Of a stretch of DNA of 64,000 nucleotides, positions 1 through 12,871 are shown piece after piece. Location of the stretch: assembly GCF_008728515.1 (NCBI RefSeq), contig NC_044985.1, positions 77,228,155-77,292,154 on the forward strand. The letters are read 5' to 3'. Position numbers and translations under genes: made by a program. Within the stretch, counting starts at the first letter, position 1; every line of letters starts with the position of its first letter. Origin of the DNA: Papio anubis (taxonomy: Eukaryota > Chordata > Mammalia > Primates > Cercopithecidae). The notes under the pieces were generated by a model that had not been told where the DNA came from, ran no database searches, and was given only the letters and a program-made list of their open reading frames with translations.

Positions 1-524
1 AATACTAAGACCTAAAGAACTCTAAAGACTATTAAAATATTCTGTCTTAGTTTAGTTGGAGGGCCAATAAGACATAGTGGATTAACGAAAGTTTAATTTT
101 GGAGTTAAATCTCCTCGAATATGAATTCGAATACCACAGGTTGTATAACAATAGTAAAATTAATATATCTGAGTCTAAACTTATTCATCGATTAAGTGAA
201 TGCTAGAATTCCACCGTCATAAAGCTATTCTGAGGAATAAATGATAGAAAGTTTGTAAATGCATACCAAAGTTCAAGGTACTAAATAAATACTAAGCATT
301 AATAAATGTTTAAGCACTGCATAAATCTTTACTGCCATTATTATAAACTTTTGTTTTTTTAATTTTCTAATTAGAGTTAAATCAAGCAAGTATGCAGCAA
401 TAAAGTGACTAAATACTTACTGGACTAAAGTTATGAACTGTGCTAAGCATGTTTTGAATGGTTTAGAATTTTTTTCATACCAAGTAGAGCATATTTCTAA
501 TAACATTTTAAGTGCAAGAGTCAT
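1..524. other. Unannotated AT-rich stretch
   Basis: AT-rich sequence with stop codons in all frames. I recognise no repeat family, exon or RNA gene here. Confidence 0.4.
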
Positions 525-765
525 AGATTAATTTATTTAACAAGATTTTTAGCATCTTTTATATACTAGGCATAGTGCAAAATACTAAGGATAATATAGT
601 CATAAAAATATTTCTTACCTTAATGGAGCTTATAATCTGTAATATCAGATATTAATCAAATAAGTACAGAGTAAATGCAAATTTTTACGTGATGGAAGTT
701 TATGTGATATTTTCTTAATAATTTAGAATTTGACCAAGTCAGAGAGGTCAGCTAGGCTTCCAGGA
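525..765 (-). mobile_element. L2 LINE 3' fragment (ancient)
   Basis: On the plus strand the block opens with TTTATTTAACAAGATTTTT, then a 'CTAGGCATAGTGC' block and 'AATGGAGCTTATAATCTG'. This order matches the reverse complement of the L2 3' end (start-of-tail, 'aggcactgtgc', 'atggagcttacagtctag'). It is highly diverged and has no terminal duplications, as expected of an ancient CR1-type LINE. Confidence 0.5.
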
Positions 766-2642
766 AGATAATAATTACACTGCCTTTTTTTTAACTTCTG
801 GTTGCAATAATTAATACTTAACATATGAAAAACTTTAAAATAAAAAATGTACAAAAAATTTCTCCTTATAATAGATGAAGGCATTTCATTACTTTGAAAA
901 GCAAAATAAACTATAATTTGTAAATAAAAATTAGTATATACAGAGAAACAGTGTTGTAGGAAATATACTTAGATATGACTTTTAAATGACAAAAATTAAA
1001 TTTTTCCTTCCGTATGTAACAGGTTTTTCTGTGAAGAATTTTCAGTAAGTTCATTTATCATACAATTGAATCATTTTTAAATTGAAGTATTGCTTGGGTG
1101 CTCTGTGAAATAAAACTGAATGTTTATATTTTATCCAAATTTTTAAAGAAATGGTTGATATGAACGTAATTTCATTTAAGCGAAGTGAGGTCATTATAAA
1201 AGTAACCTACATGAGAAATGTTACCTATGTAATTATTTGCCTTCCCAGTATATAAATTTGTAGCTGTATATTGGACTACAATGAAATAAATCATAAAACC
1301 AAATGCCATGCTGAGTTGCATGCTACAGTGTATTGGTAGGCAGGGATGTGTTGTGTTGAAGTATTTCTGTCCAGTGAAGATAAGCAAGCACTTTCTCTAT
1401 CTCCGAAAGCCAACTATCCTCTTTCTCTGCAGAGAGAGGGCATGGATTTTGAATTCAAGACTTAAAGGAATATGATGCATTATTTTCTTTCTAAATTTCC
1501 TTCATAAGTAAACTTTAAAAATTCATAATGCTTCCTAATCTTTTTTAATAACTTCACTGGACTTACAATAAGGAAATTAGCCCTGATAAATGCATACATT
1601 CCTCATGAGTATGTGCAACAAATATGTATTTCAAAAGGACACATGTAAAGATGGGATAAAAACGTAATTATTATTATTCACACTCCTTAAAGTCAAGGCT
1701 ACCTGAAATGGGTAGTTTATATGATTCGCCAGCATACAGCCTGAAAGAGAATGCGTATTTTGTCACTTGGGATTGAGAGTCATTGGCCAAAATGGTAAAC
1801 ATGAAATGTGATAATAAATGTTCTTTCCCTCCTGCCCAATCCTTATGACCAACTGTGGCAATATCTCTATTCACTCTCAGTCAGTGTGTAGCCACACATG
1901 AATAAAACTGAACTAAATGAAAAAAATGGACTCCCTTTTTTTTCCTCCTTTATTAAAACTTCTTCTGGGATGTTGGTGGAAATAAAGGATGACGTTTTTT
2001 TCTTGGTAATTTGGAAGCACCTAAGAATATTGTTTCAGCAGGATTTACAATTTAAATCCTCCTCAAACTTTATTAAAATGATGGACTCTACTTCTGGGAA
2101 TTGAGTTACAGACAGGTATGAAACAATAGAAATTGAATTCTTTAAAAAATATGCCTTCCCTATTTGTTTTCTGCTTTGGTTTGGATTTAAAGGAGCTAGT
2201 ACTTGATTTCTCTATTTCACAGCAGAGTTTGGGATTAGGCAGAAGGAAATGTATCACCATTTTATTGATAAACACCAGATTGGAGAATTATGGTTTCAGG
2301 CTGTTAATGAAGTAGACTTGGGACAAGGCTACCAGGGAAGAAATTTTAGTTTCAGGGCAAATATAGTGGAATATGTGCCTCAAAATTGTCCAAAGTGAGA
2401 AAAACAGAGATTAAATCCTTATTCTTAAATTAGATTCCATCAAGCTATAAATATGAATCAATGGTTATAATTCACCAATTGTGTAACTCAGTACCTATTT
2501 ATTCTGTGCAGTTGTGTGAGAAATGGGCAATAGAAAACGAATGCTGACATCAAACACATCCTTAAGGATATTAACCTAATGACACCTCTCTCCTTTTGTT
2601 ACAGACCCTAGCTAGTACTTCCACATCCACTCTTGCTTTCTT
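766..2642. other. Unannotated stretch
   Basis: Old, AT-rich sequence with only short open frames in both directions. No codon structure, splice-flanked exon, RNA gene or repeat that I can name. Confidence 0.4.
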
Positions 2643-2890
2643 TACCTGTAAAGTTGATTTTTTAAATTTAATCTAAGGATAATTTTAGATTTACAGAAAA
2701 GTTTCGAAGAAAGTGCAGAGAGCTCCCGAAGACACTTTAGTCACATTTTCCTAATATTAACAGTTTATAGAATGGTATATTTGTTAAAGCAAGGAGATTA
2801 ACACTGGCTTCATACTTAAAACTAAACAAATGTCAGTCAATTTTTATTGTTTTTCACTAACATCCTTGTGTTACTGTTCCAGCATCAAAT
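2643..2890 (-). mobile_element. Probable ancient LINE (L1M-type) 3' fragment
   Basis: The run 'TTTAGATTTACAGAAAAGTT' followed by 'GTGCAGAGAGCTCCCG', 'TTTTCCTAATATTAACA' and 'TTAACACTGG' follows the order of a common old LINE 3'-region repeat. The orientation is inferred from its T-rich start. The family label is uncertain. Confidence 0.35.
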
Positions 2891-2939
2891 ACTTTTATAC
2901 ACTTGCTTAAAAAACAATTTTTAAAATGTAGATTTTGTT

Positions 2940-3480
2940 GTTATTTAGGTATGATGAGGCCAACATATCAGGAGACAATTGCCACTGAGAAGATAGTTCC
3001 TTACTCACACTTCCCAAGAGGAGTGTCCATGCCACAGCATGCGAGATCACAAGGAAAGGCACCAGGGTCAGTTAGGAAGCAGATGGAGACAGGGAAAGCA
3101 CTGCAAGATCCCTCATTGTTTAGAGGAAGAAATAAACAAGGCAGGGTAAGCAGACTAAGTAGGTTTAGGTTAATTTGAATAATGTCAGCAGGCTCTGGGG
3201 TGTGGAGTATCCCTCTAATTGTCTGGTACCTGGTCCTGGGCAATTAGGAAAATAAAATAGTGACCCAAATGTGAAAGCCCTGTAAGAGCCTGATAAGAGA
3301 TGTTTGGACTATGAGCTTCAGATTGGTTGGTTTGCATATGGAAGGTGAACTCCTGAGTGAGTAAGCTAACCACAGAAGGGCAGTCCCTCTGATGCCAACA
3401 AGGCCCCAAGATGTCAGAATAAAAAACATTGGGATAAAAAGGCATTCTTAATACAAGCACAGACACCAAATTCCATTTAA
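2940..3480. other. Unclassified repeat-like block, possibly an LTR
   Basis: This block is less AT-rich than its surroundings, with long ordered purine-rich phrases and an 'AATAAAAAACA' element near its right end (around 3418). It resembles an ERVL-type LTR in texture, but I could not fix the family or its termini. Open frames on both strands overlap here and show no coding signature. Confidence 0.25.
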
Positions 3481-3739
3481 CCCTCTTGTCGTTTTCACAT
3501 TACAGCTACAGTGCTATGAAACATAGTTTAAAAGGCACTCGTGGATCTGTGTATAATCTGCCCTCTGCCTTCCTCATGAAACTTACCTTGCATATTTCCC
3601 CAAATAAAATAAATACTTCAGCCACACTGGCTGTCTTTTACTCCCTTGAAAATACTTGTTTTCTTTCTAATTTTGGATATTTATAAATAAGGTGATTTCT
3701 ACTCCTGTGCACATGTACACAACACAATCTCTCTCTTTC

Positions 3740-3785
3740 TCTCATACACACACACACAGACACACACACCAAAGAACACACACAT
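3740..3785. repeat. CA-rich microsatellite
   Basis: Interrupted (CA)n with CAGACA and CAAAGA interruptions. Confidence 0.85.
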
Positions 3786-3799
3786 TGGGCTAACTTTCA

Positions 3800-4097
3800 C
3801 ACTCCTTCAGCTACTAGCTTAAATGTTGATTCTGCAAAGAAACCTCCCCTGGTCACCTGAGAAAACCTTACCCTCCATTCACGTTGCCTTCACACTCTGC
3901 ACATCTCCTATTGTCCTTACTGCAACTCTAATTGAAAAAACAAAATGTGCAATTAGTAGTCTACAGCATGGTTCTTCTAAGATATTGTAAACTACGTCAA
4001 GGGCTGCCTGTCTGGTTCTGCACTTTGCTCTCAGTATGCTGCATGGCTCTGTACATAGAACAGACACATAACAACTTTTTCTTAAGGTGAATAAAGT
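3800..4097 (+). mobile_element. L2 LINE 3' end
   Basis: The successive phrases 'CTTAAATGTTGATTCTG', 'AACCTCCCCTGGTCACC', 'TGTAAACTACGTCAAGGGC', 'CTGTCTGGTTCTGCAC' and 'GTACATAGAACAGACACATA' track the sense strand of the L2 3' UTR (cattle-to-human conserved order: 'aaatgtcacct', 'ccttccctgaccacc', 'gtaagctccatgagggc', 'cacatagtaggcac'). It ends at 'GGTGAATAAA'. It is strongly diverged. Confidence 0.7.
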
Positions 4098-4535
4098 TAT
4101 ATTAACACTAAAATTATTATCATCACTAGGTTTCTTCTTCAATATAAATTTTCTTATATAATTTGTTGATGTTTGTGTTAAATATTCTTAGCAATTTGCC
4201 ATCTGTCTTAGATGTATCTATATCTCGTGTGTGTGTGTATATCTCAATGTATTTATTTAATTATTGTGGAACCAGGGGAAACTGTGTTGCAGATATCATG
4301 ACATGCCTCTCTCCCAATATACTGCTTACCATGTTTTTAACCAGATTCCAAATAACATTCATGCACTTGTTTGTTATATTTCTGGATTCAACTTTGATCA
4401 AGAATCAGCCCCTGTCTTAGCTTGGGTTCTCCCAGAAATAGAACAGATGACTCAAGCATAAGTAATTACTAGGAAAGTGAAGAAAACACAGGTAGGGAGT
4501 GAGGAAGTGAGAGAGAGAAGAAAAAGACAGCCAAT
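4098..4535. other. Unannotated stretch
   Basis: No recognisable gene. A short TG/TA-rich run lies near 4226-4242. Confidence 0.4.
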
Positions 4536-4550
4536 AAAGGGTATATTGGC

Positions 4551-4835
4551 TTTGGGAGGCCGAGGTGGGCATATCACCTGAGGTCAGGAGTTCAAGACCA
4601 GTCTGACCAACATGGTGAAACCCAGTCTCTACTAAAAATACAAAAATCAGCTGGGCGTGGTGGCGGGCTCCTGTAATTCCAGCTACTCGAAAGGCTGACA
4701 TAGGAGAATCCCTTCAACCCGGGAGGCAGAGGTTGCAGTGAGCCGAGATTGCACCACTGCACTCCAGTCTGGGCAACAAACAGCGAGACTCTGTCTCAAA
4801 AACAAACAAACAAACAAACAAAAAACAACAACAAA
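4551..4835 (+). mobile_element. AluS, 5'-truncated
   Basis: The element starts inside the left arm at TTTGGGAGGCCGAGG, so about 35 bp of the 5' end are missing. Both arms, the middle A-rich linker and a (CAAA)n tail are present. Imperfect target-site duplications of about 14 bp (around GTATATTGGC at 4541 and GTACATTGGC at 4839) flank it, so this is a genuine truncated insertion and not a later deletion. Confidence 0.93.
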
Positions 4836-4849
4836 AGAGGTACATTGGC

Positions 4850-7333
4850 ATAACCAAGTCAGCTACCACTGTGAGTGTCTGAGCCTAATCTTTCCAGGGA
4901 AACTCTGGAAGCCACAGAAGAGAAAGCAAACACCTCTAAGTATCCTCTGTCTATTACCCAGATGGTAAGTACGAGAGAATATTTTAATCTAACTCTAGTC
5001 AATTGTAGTTTGAGGACTTCTTCCCCAAACATTACTTCCCTGATACTTGTCACTCTCATGAAAAACAGCAAATTGTGCCTTGGGGGCAAGAAAAAGGTCT
5101 CAGGAAGCCAAACTGGTGCTCACAATTGGCATACTGTACAGACTGACACACACAAAATATGTAAAGGCAAGAGGGTAGAGAAGTACACTGACAACTGCTA
5201 TTTCCCCCCAAACCTTTTTACTTTCTGATGGTACTGTCTTTTGGAGGGGACTAGGCTAGTTGTACCGAAATAAAATGTCCCATAGTATGAATTTGTCTAA
5301 CTGTTGTCATCTAACTTGTTTCTGTATTTCCTGTATTTCTAGTAAATTAGAAACTACTGCTAAAGGCTTGAAAATTCAGATTGAAATTTTTGCAGGATGT
5401 TCCATAGAGGATAGTGTAGTTCATGTTGTATCATATTATATTGTACAGAAGGTCAAATTATTCCCCATTTTATGATGTACTTTTTACTCAACAGTTGTGG
5501 TTGCAACCACTGGATTTTTCCATTGCAAATGTAAAATTTTTCTTCTTCATAGTTAGCAAGTAAAATTTGATTTAATACTCTGAGACAATGCAATTAACCA
5601 GTTCACATTAGCTCTTCAAATTCTAGTGTTTAGCATCCAATGACGATCTTGCTTGAATCAGTTATTTCAGAGGTATGAGGGTAATTTATAACTATTGTTT
5701 CTTTTACAATTATTACCTGGCATTTTCTTGGTTTTGAAAGAAAAAGAAGAAGGAAAGGAAAACAAAAAAAGGTCTCTTTTATCAAGTGGGAATGAATTGT
5801 AATTTATTCTAGCAAGGCAAGCCAAATGTTTATATGCATATCTATTTCCCTTTAGTTAAAAATTTTCATTGTAAGAATTTGTTATAATAATGATTTTCTG
5901 TAGTGGTGAGTTGATTCTCTCTTGCACACACACAAAATGTTCATAGATTATGTTTATTCAATATTTTGCATTCAATTATCATCAGTGTAATACTATTGCA
6001 TATATTATCACAGTGTGCCAAATTTACCAGAAAATATATCCTTCTTTATAATGCCTACCTTTTGTCTCATAGTGGCTTATAAAATATAAATAATGTATTT
6101 GTCAACATATATCTTTAATGTATTTATGGTATTTGGAATAGCAGCTCCTCAATTTATATGTTGTAACTTCTAAATTCATTTTCCTTTTTTTAAAGGGCAT
6201 ATTTTCTTTGTTACCTTAAGAAATAATGAGTCCATACATTTTGTTCATAGACCCATAAATAAAGGAATGATTAAATTTACTGATGATCTCTGTTAATTTT
6301 AAAGACTTATAACCTGTGTGAAATTAAAAAAAAAAAATTAGCTAAAAGATTCATTCTAATCTTTAGGAACACAAGAACTGTTCTTAATTTGATAACACTA
6401 AATCAGCATTAGTTTTGTATGATGTAGCTTTGCAATTGAAGTGTATCAACATATAATTAAGTTTCTAATGTGTGCTTTCTAAATGATTGATTTTTACAGA
6501 GTAATTTATGTACATATGGTCTTTTCTAGAAAACACAAAAGGTTTATCCTTGAGGGTTGTAGAAGCAGAAAATATGGCAGTGGACGATTTTCACAAATGA
6601 ACTTTAATAAGAGTACCCTGCCAAATAAAACCAATTTATATGCAATTGTAAAACACAAATACTTAATGTGGTTTTTAAGGCACTGACTTGCATTAAATCA
6701 GTCACCTCCGTGAGTCACAGGTGTTGATTTTTTAAAACATTATTGATTTGTTAAAGCAAAAGGTATTTTGTGTTCATAATTTTTCTCATTATGAAACACT
6801 AAGTAGCTAGACACTTTTAAAGTAGTGATTCAGCTAAGAGAATCTAATTTTAAAACATTAGCTAGTTTTAAACTTCTCTTCTAGTGCATCGCTTAATTTC
6901 TAGGACCATTTGAAATATAATTGAAAATATGTTTTTTATTTAGTCAGCCTTTATTAAGTTCTTGTTATTTAATGATGGTTGGCAAAGGTGCCTTACTCTG
7001 GACGCTAAATGTGAACATATTAGTGCCACATAAAGTACATTTTTGTAGCCATAAATAGAGAACATTTAGTAAAATACGCTTCCTCATTAGTGCTGCATCA
7101 CCATCACATTGTGGCGTATTTTATTTCTTTCTCAATCACCATTGATCCTCACTGTTATTCTCTATGCTTGACCACTGTTCCATCAATTACTTAATATTAT
7201 TAAAAGCACTTTAGTCATCATAGCAAAAGCATGAAGACTTGGAACATTCGTGAATACAGGAAATCTGCATCTATCACTGGTAATGTATTATCTCATTGTG
7301 ATCCTTTATATTAAGATGCTGCAACAGACGTTA
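4850..7333. other. Unannotated stretch
   Basis: About 2.5 kb of AT-rich sequence with no recognised repeat, exon or RNA gene. Open frames of 117 aa (4875-5228) and 71 aa (5260-5475) show no domain or codon signal. An A/G-rich run lies at about 5738-5772. Confidence 0.4.
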
Positions 7334-8245
7334 TGTTATGAGCTGAATTGTATTCTCCTTCTTCCCAAAATTCATAGGTTGAATTTAACCTGAAGAGTCT
7401 CAGAGTGAGATCTTATTTTGAAATAGGGTCATTGCAGGTGTAATTAGTTAAGATGAGGTCATACTGGAGTACAGTGGAAACTTAATCCCATGTAACGGTA
7501 TCCTTATAAAAGGGGGGAATTTGGACACAGCCACATATCAGGGAAAATTCCATGTTAACATGAAAGCGGCCACCTAAAAGCCAAGGAGAGAACTTGGAAG
7601 AGATCCTTTCCTCACAGCCCTCAGAAGAAACTGCCAAATTAAAGAGGAAAAAATCAAGCTTTTAAATAATTAACATTAGTTTTTTTCAGAAGTCTTAATG
7701 AAGACTATAGACCAAGGCCTACAGCCTGGGAGCAATTGTTCGGAGAGATCAGATCTGACTGCTCCAATGCAGTATTTCAATTCACAGTTCATACATAGGT
7801 GGTGAAGATTCAGTATGCACAATTACGTCTAAGTTTGGGTGCAGGAGTACATCTGGTTATAATTTACAGAAACATAATCACTAACTCGGTCAGATGTTAT
7901 CTTATGTGTAGGAAAAGACAAGGACTGGGGTTATTTATCTTTTAAGGAATATAGTGACTCAGGCAAGAGACATGGAGGGACTTGTTTTCTATCCTGTTTT
8001 GTCTTCAAAGCATCTTTCCAGAGAGCTGCATGTCATCACAGAGTCAGGGGTTTGGGGAAATTATGCCGGCCAGCAGATATAAGCAAACATGGCTTCTTAC
8101 ATTTGCTAATTTGTCTCAGGACCAAATCCTACCATTTCCTTGATTTTGAACTTCTAGCTTCTGGAGCTTTCAGATGACAAATTTCAGTTTATTAAGCCAT
8201 CCAGATTGTGGCACCTTTTAATGGCATCCCTTGGAAGCTAATACA
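7334..8245 (+). mobile_element. MLT1-type LTR (ERVL-MaLR), interrupted
   Basis: The 5' part (7334-7631) begins TGTTATGAGCTGAATTG and carries the MLT1 phrases 'AATTCATAGGTTGAA', 'GATGAGGTCATACTGGAG' and 'CCTTATAAAAGGGGGG'. The 3' part (8119-8245) has 'CCTTGATTTTGAACTTC', 'TTTATTAAGCCATCCAG' and ends in CTAATACA. A second LTR sits between the halves. It is a solo LTR with no internal retroviral sequence. The flanks (CGTTA and CAGTA) are only weakly matching. Confidence 0.8.
7632..8118 (-). mobile_element. Solo ERV LTR (class I-like), inserted in MLT1
   Basis: It reads on the minus strand from TGAGACAAATTAGC to TTTAATTTGGCA, so it has TG...CA ends and is 487 bp long. Near its 3' end the minus strand shows a retroviral-style 'TATAGTCTTCATTAAGACTT' with a degraded polyadenylation hexamer. 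MLT1 sequence resumes exactly after it. The flanks are AAAC and GGAC, a poorly kept 4-bp duplication. I cannot name the family. Confidence 0.55.
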
Positions 8246-9118
8246 CAGTATGACTGTATTCTTACAAGGGCGGCTTAAAAGAGAATCCATATGCTATAAT
8301 ACATTTTAAAGAAGTATACATGTAACTAATATATTATCTATTATATATCAGGGTTGAACATAATTAACTTGTTTGTAACACGATGACTGCAATCTGGATT
8401 GACGTTTGCTAGCATAACTTGTCTATTTTCATTTTATTATAGACTGTATATTCACATCATTGAGTATGATTGTACATTAAAGTGCCTGAAGCTAAATTGG
8501 CTGACATTTTCCCAGGCTGAGAGAAAGTGTGAGTATTATGTCCAGAAAGCTCTCTCTATGATGCTCAGGAGCATTACATGCAGATGAGATAGAGGACTGC
8601 CAACTCAGTGGATCATCCCAGAAAAGCTTTCTTTTCCTTGTGTCCATGGTTGTCCAAACAGCTTGAAAGATAGTGGATATTTATCTTCTTTACATAATTG
8701 GCCAGTGTAATTAAATAGATGTAATGATAGTTCCATTGTATTAGATACAATGTTAAATCAATATTACACTGTCACTTCACTTTATTCTGAAACTGACAAA
8801 ATAGTTTTATAAAACTGTTTTTTTTTTGTGGTTTTGTTTCTTTTTGAAGTATATAACTATATTAGAACTATATAACACACATTTTTATCCCAAATAGTGA
8901 AACTTCACCTTATAAATACACTGGTAAAAGATGTTGACTATATGCCAGTACCTTATTTTGAAGTAAAATTATAGATAATAATCTCACTACCCAAATTAAA
9001 AGTCTATATTTCAAACTGTGAGTTTTTATATTTCTATCAACAGATGTGCAAAATAAAACAGTTATATAGGCAACACTTTAGAACTATTGTTGAAGAAACA
9101 TATAAATTATATTTGCTA
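8246..9118. other. Unannotated stretch
   Basis: AT-rich sequence with a T9 run at about 8819. Nothing recognised. Confidence 0.4.
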
Positions 9119-12110
9119 ATTTTTTACCTTTAATTTTAGCTTCAGGGGTACATGTGCAGATTTGTTATATAGATAAACTTATGTAAGGAGGTTTGTTGGA
9201 CAGATTATTTCATCACTAAGTCTAGAACCCAATAGTTATTTTTTCTGCTTCTCCCCCTCCTCCCACCCTCTACCCTCTAGTAGACCCAGTGTCTGTTGTT
9301 CCCTTCCTTGTGTTCATAAGTTCTCAACATTTAGCTCCCACTTACAAGTCAGAACATGCAGTATTTGGTTTTGTGCTTTAGTTTATTAAGGATGATGGCT
9401 CCAGCTCCATCCATGTTTCTGCCAAGGACATGGTCTTATTCTTTCTTATGGCTGCATAATATTCCATGGTATATATGTACCACATTTTCTTTATCCAATC
9501 TACCATTGATGGCCATTTAGGTTGATTTCAATGTCTTTGCTATTGTTAATAGCGCTGCAATGAACATTTGTGTGCATGGGTTTTTATGGCAGAATGATTT
9601 ATATTCCTCTGGATTTATATCCAGTAATGGGATTGCTAGGCTGAATGGTAATTCTGTTTTTAGTTCTTTGACAAATTGCCACACTGCTTTCTACAATGGT
9701 TTAACTAATTTACAATCCCATCAGCAGTGTATAAGTATTCCCATTTTTTCTTCGACCTCACCAGCATCTGTTATTTTTTTGACTTCTTAATCATAGCCAT
9801 TCTAACTGATGTGAGATGGTATCTCATAGTGGTTTTGCTTTGCATTTATCTAATGATCAGTGATATTGAGCTTTTAAAAATATGCTTGTTGGCTCCATAT
9901 TTGTCTTCTTTTGAAAAGTATCAGTTCACGTTCTTTGTCCACTTTTTAATAGGGTTTTTTTCTTGTAAATTTGTTTAAGTTTTTTATAAATGCTGGAAAT
10001 TAGATCTTTGTTAGATGCATAGTTTGCAAATATTTTATCTCATTCTGTAGGTTGTCTATTTATTCCATTGATAGTTTATTTTTCTGTGCAGAAGCTCTTT
10101 AGTTTAAACAGATTTCAATTGTTAATTTTTTTGTTGGTTGCATTTCTTTTGGCATCTTTCTTATGAAATCTTTGCCAGTTCTTATGTCCAGATCAGTGTT
10201 GACTAGGTTGTCTTTCATGGTTTTTATTGTTTGGGGTTTTACATTATGTCTTAACCATCTTGAGTTGATTTTTGTATATGGTATAAGGAAGGGGTCCAGT
10301 TTCAGTCTCCTGCATATGGTTAGCCTGTTATTACAGCACCATTTATTGAATAGGTAGTCCTTTCCCCATTGCTTGTTTTTGTCGTTTGTTGAAGATCAGA
10401 TGGTTGTGTGTGTGCAGCCTTATTTCTGGGCTCTCTGTTCTGTTTCATTGGTCTATGTGTCTTTTTGTGTGCCAGTACCATGCTGTTTTAGTTACTATAG
10501 CCCTGTCCTATAGTTTGAAGTCAGATAATGTAATGCCTCCAGCTCTGTTCTTTTTGCTTAGGAATGCCTTGGCTATTTGGGTACTTTTTCAGTTCTATAC
10601 GAATTTTAAAAGAGTTTATTTTAGGTCTGTGAGGAATGTCATTGATACTTTGATAGGGATAGCATTGAATGTGTAAATTATTTTGGCTATTATGGCCATT
10701 TTGATGATATTGATTGTTCTTATCCATAAATATGGAATATGTTTTCATTTTTTATGTCCTTTCTGATTTATTTGAGCAGTGTTTTATAATTCTTATTGTA
10801 GAGATCTTTCACCCCCCTGGTTAGCTGTATTCCTAGGTATTTTATTGTTTTTGTGGCAATTGTGAATGGGATTGTGTTCCTGATTTGTCTCTCAGCTTGG
10901 CTATTGTTGGTGTATGGGAATGTTAATAATTTTTGTACATTGATTTTGTACCCTGAAATTTTGCTAAAGATTTTTCTTTTTTCATCTTAAGGAGCCTTTT
11001 GACAGAAACTATAGGGCTTTGTAGATATAGGATCACATCATCTGCAAACAGAGATTTTTCTTTTTTCAGCTTAAGAAGCCTTTTGGTAGAAACAATGGGG
11101 CTTTTTAGATACAAGATCATATCATCTGCAAACAGGGATCATCTGACTTCCTCTCTTCCTATGTGGATGCACTTTATTTCTTTCTCTTGCCTGAATCCTC
11201 TGGCCAGGGCTTCCAATACTACGCTGAATAGGAGTGGTGAGAAAGAGCATCCTTGTCCTTTGTCAGTTTTTAAGAGGAATACTTTCAGCTTTTACTGATT
11301 CAGTATGATGTTGGCTATGGATCTGTCATACATGGCTCTTATTATTTTGAGTTATGTTCCTTCAATATCTAGTTTATTGAGAGTTTTTAACATGAAGCGA
11401 TGTTAAATTTTATTGAAAGCCTTTTCTGCATCTATTGAGACAATCATGTGTTTTTTGCTTTAGTTCTATTTATGTGATAAATCACTTTTATTCATTTGCA
11501 TATATTGAAACAATCTTGAATTCCAGGGATAAAGCCTACTTGATTATGGTGAATTAGCTTTTTGATGTGCTGCTGCATTCAGTTTTCAAGTACTTTCTTG
11601 AGAATTTTTGCATCAATGCTGATCATATTGGCCTCATGTTTTTGTTGTTGGTGTTGTGTCTGCTAGGTTTTGGTATCAGGATGATGCTAGCCTTACAGAG
11701 TGAGATAGAAAGGAGTACCTATTCCTTGATTTTTTGAAATATTTTCAGTAGAAATGGTGTACCAGCTCTTCTTTGTACAGCTGGTAAAATTTGGCTGTGA
11801 ATCTGTTTGGTTCTGGGCTTCTTTTTCGGTGGGTAGTCTATTTATTACTGATTCAATTCTGGAGCTCATTATTGGTCTTTTCAGGGAACCAATTTCTTTC
11901 TCGTTCAATCATGGGAGGGTGTATATGTCCAGGAATTTATCTCTCCTAGGTTTTCTAGTTTGTGTGCATAGAGGTGTTCACAGTAGTCTCTGATGGTTAT
12001 TTGTATTTTTGTGGGATCAGTGGAAACATTTTCCATTTCGTTTCTAATTGTGTTTATTTGGATCTTCTCTTCTCTTTTTTTTAGTCTAGATAGTGGCCAT
12101 TCTAGCTCTC
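9119..12110 (-). mobile_element. L1 (L1PB/L1MA grade), 3' half
   Basis: On the plus strand it starts as the reverse complement of an L1 3' UTR (T-rich, then 'TTCAGGGGTACATGTGCAG'). It continues through the end of ORF2 ('ATATTCCATGGTATATATG' is the reverse complement of the conserved ORF2 3' region) and into the reverse transcriptase region, stopping near 12110. It is about 3 kb and 5'-truncated, with ORF2 broken by many stops and frameshifts. It contains an 84-bp tandem duplication at 10969-11136. Confidence 0.93.
10969..11136 (-). repeat. 84-bp tandem duplication inside L1 ORF2 relic
   Basis: Two adjacent 84-bp copies (10969-11052 and 11053-11136) share 73 of 84 positions by eye count. Both begin GATTTTTCTTTTTTCA and end CATCTGCAAACAG. 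Confidence 0.9.
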
Positions 12111-12610
12111 CATTAATCTTAATGTAGTCTCAAACTTATACAATGTGTGTATTGATTATTTATACTACTTTCTTCTGTAATTTTCTTTCAGAAGGCAACT
12201 CTCAGCAACCTAAGATTATAGCATCAAAATCTCATCTCATCTAGGTTTTCTTTCTCAAGTATGTAGAAATAATGGACATCAAAGGAAATAATATATGAGC
12301 TTTCTGATTTTTTCTCTATAAGTAAAATATAAAACATTTCTATTTGCCAAGTTCTATACAATAGTTATTTTTATTAAAGTAAGTGATTTTCTCATTGAAC
12401 TTTTCACAATGGCATTCCATATTTTTTCCCTTTTATGCCTTTCTGTTTCTCAGGATCCCAGATATTTTTTAGCAGATGGGTGGTACAATTAAAGCATGTT
12501 TATCAATATTATGTTTATCAGTCAGAAAGAAAGGAAAGGAAAAAGGGAAATATAATAAAAATTAAGATACCACACTAATAGTAAATGAAGGTAGCAGCTA
12601 CACTCTGAGG
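12111..12610. other. Unannotated stretch
   Basis: No recognised repeat or gene; AT-rich. Confidence 0.4.
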
Positions 12611-12611
12611 A

Positions 12612-12800
12612 CCAGGGCAAGGATCACCAAATTATGATCTATGGGCCAAATCCAGACAGTCACCTCATTTTTAGGACAAACTAAGAACAATGTAAACATT
12701 GATTAACTTTTATATAAACTTCTACATACTAATATTGATGATGCCTGTTGGCCTTCAGAACCTCAAGTATTTACTGTATGGGCTTTTAATAAAAATATTT
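12612..12800 (+). mobile_element. hAT-like non-autonomous DNA transposon relic
   Basis: 'GGATCACCAAATTATGATC' followed by 'TATGGGCCAAATCCAGACAG' and, near the other end, 'GTATTTACTGTATGGGC' resembles the common element with 'ggtcagcaaactatggcc...ggccaaatc' ends. The middle is heavily diverged. No family name is given. Confidence 0.45.
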
Positions 12801-12871
12801 ATTTTTAAATTTTGAACAACACATGTATTTATCCTTATTTCCAAAGATGACATACATTTAGTACTTTGAGC

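Noticed and set aside
4875..5228. 117-aa plus-strand open frame after an Alu
   Set aside because: Length is possible by chance over this span; no recognisable domain, Kozak context or conservation evidence.
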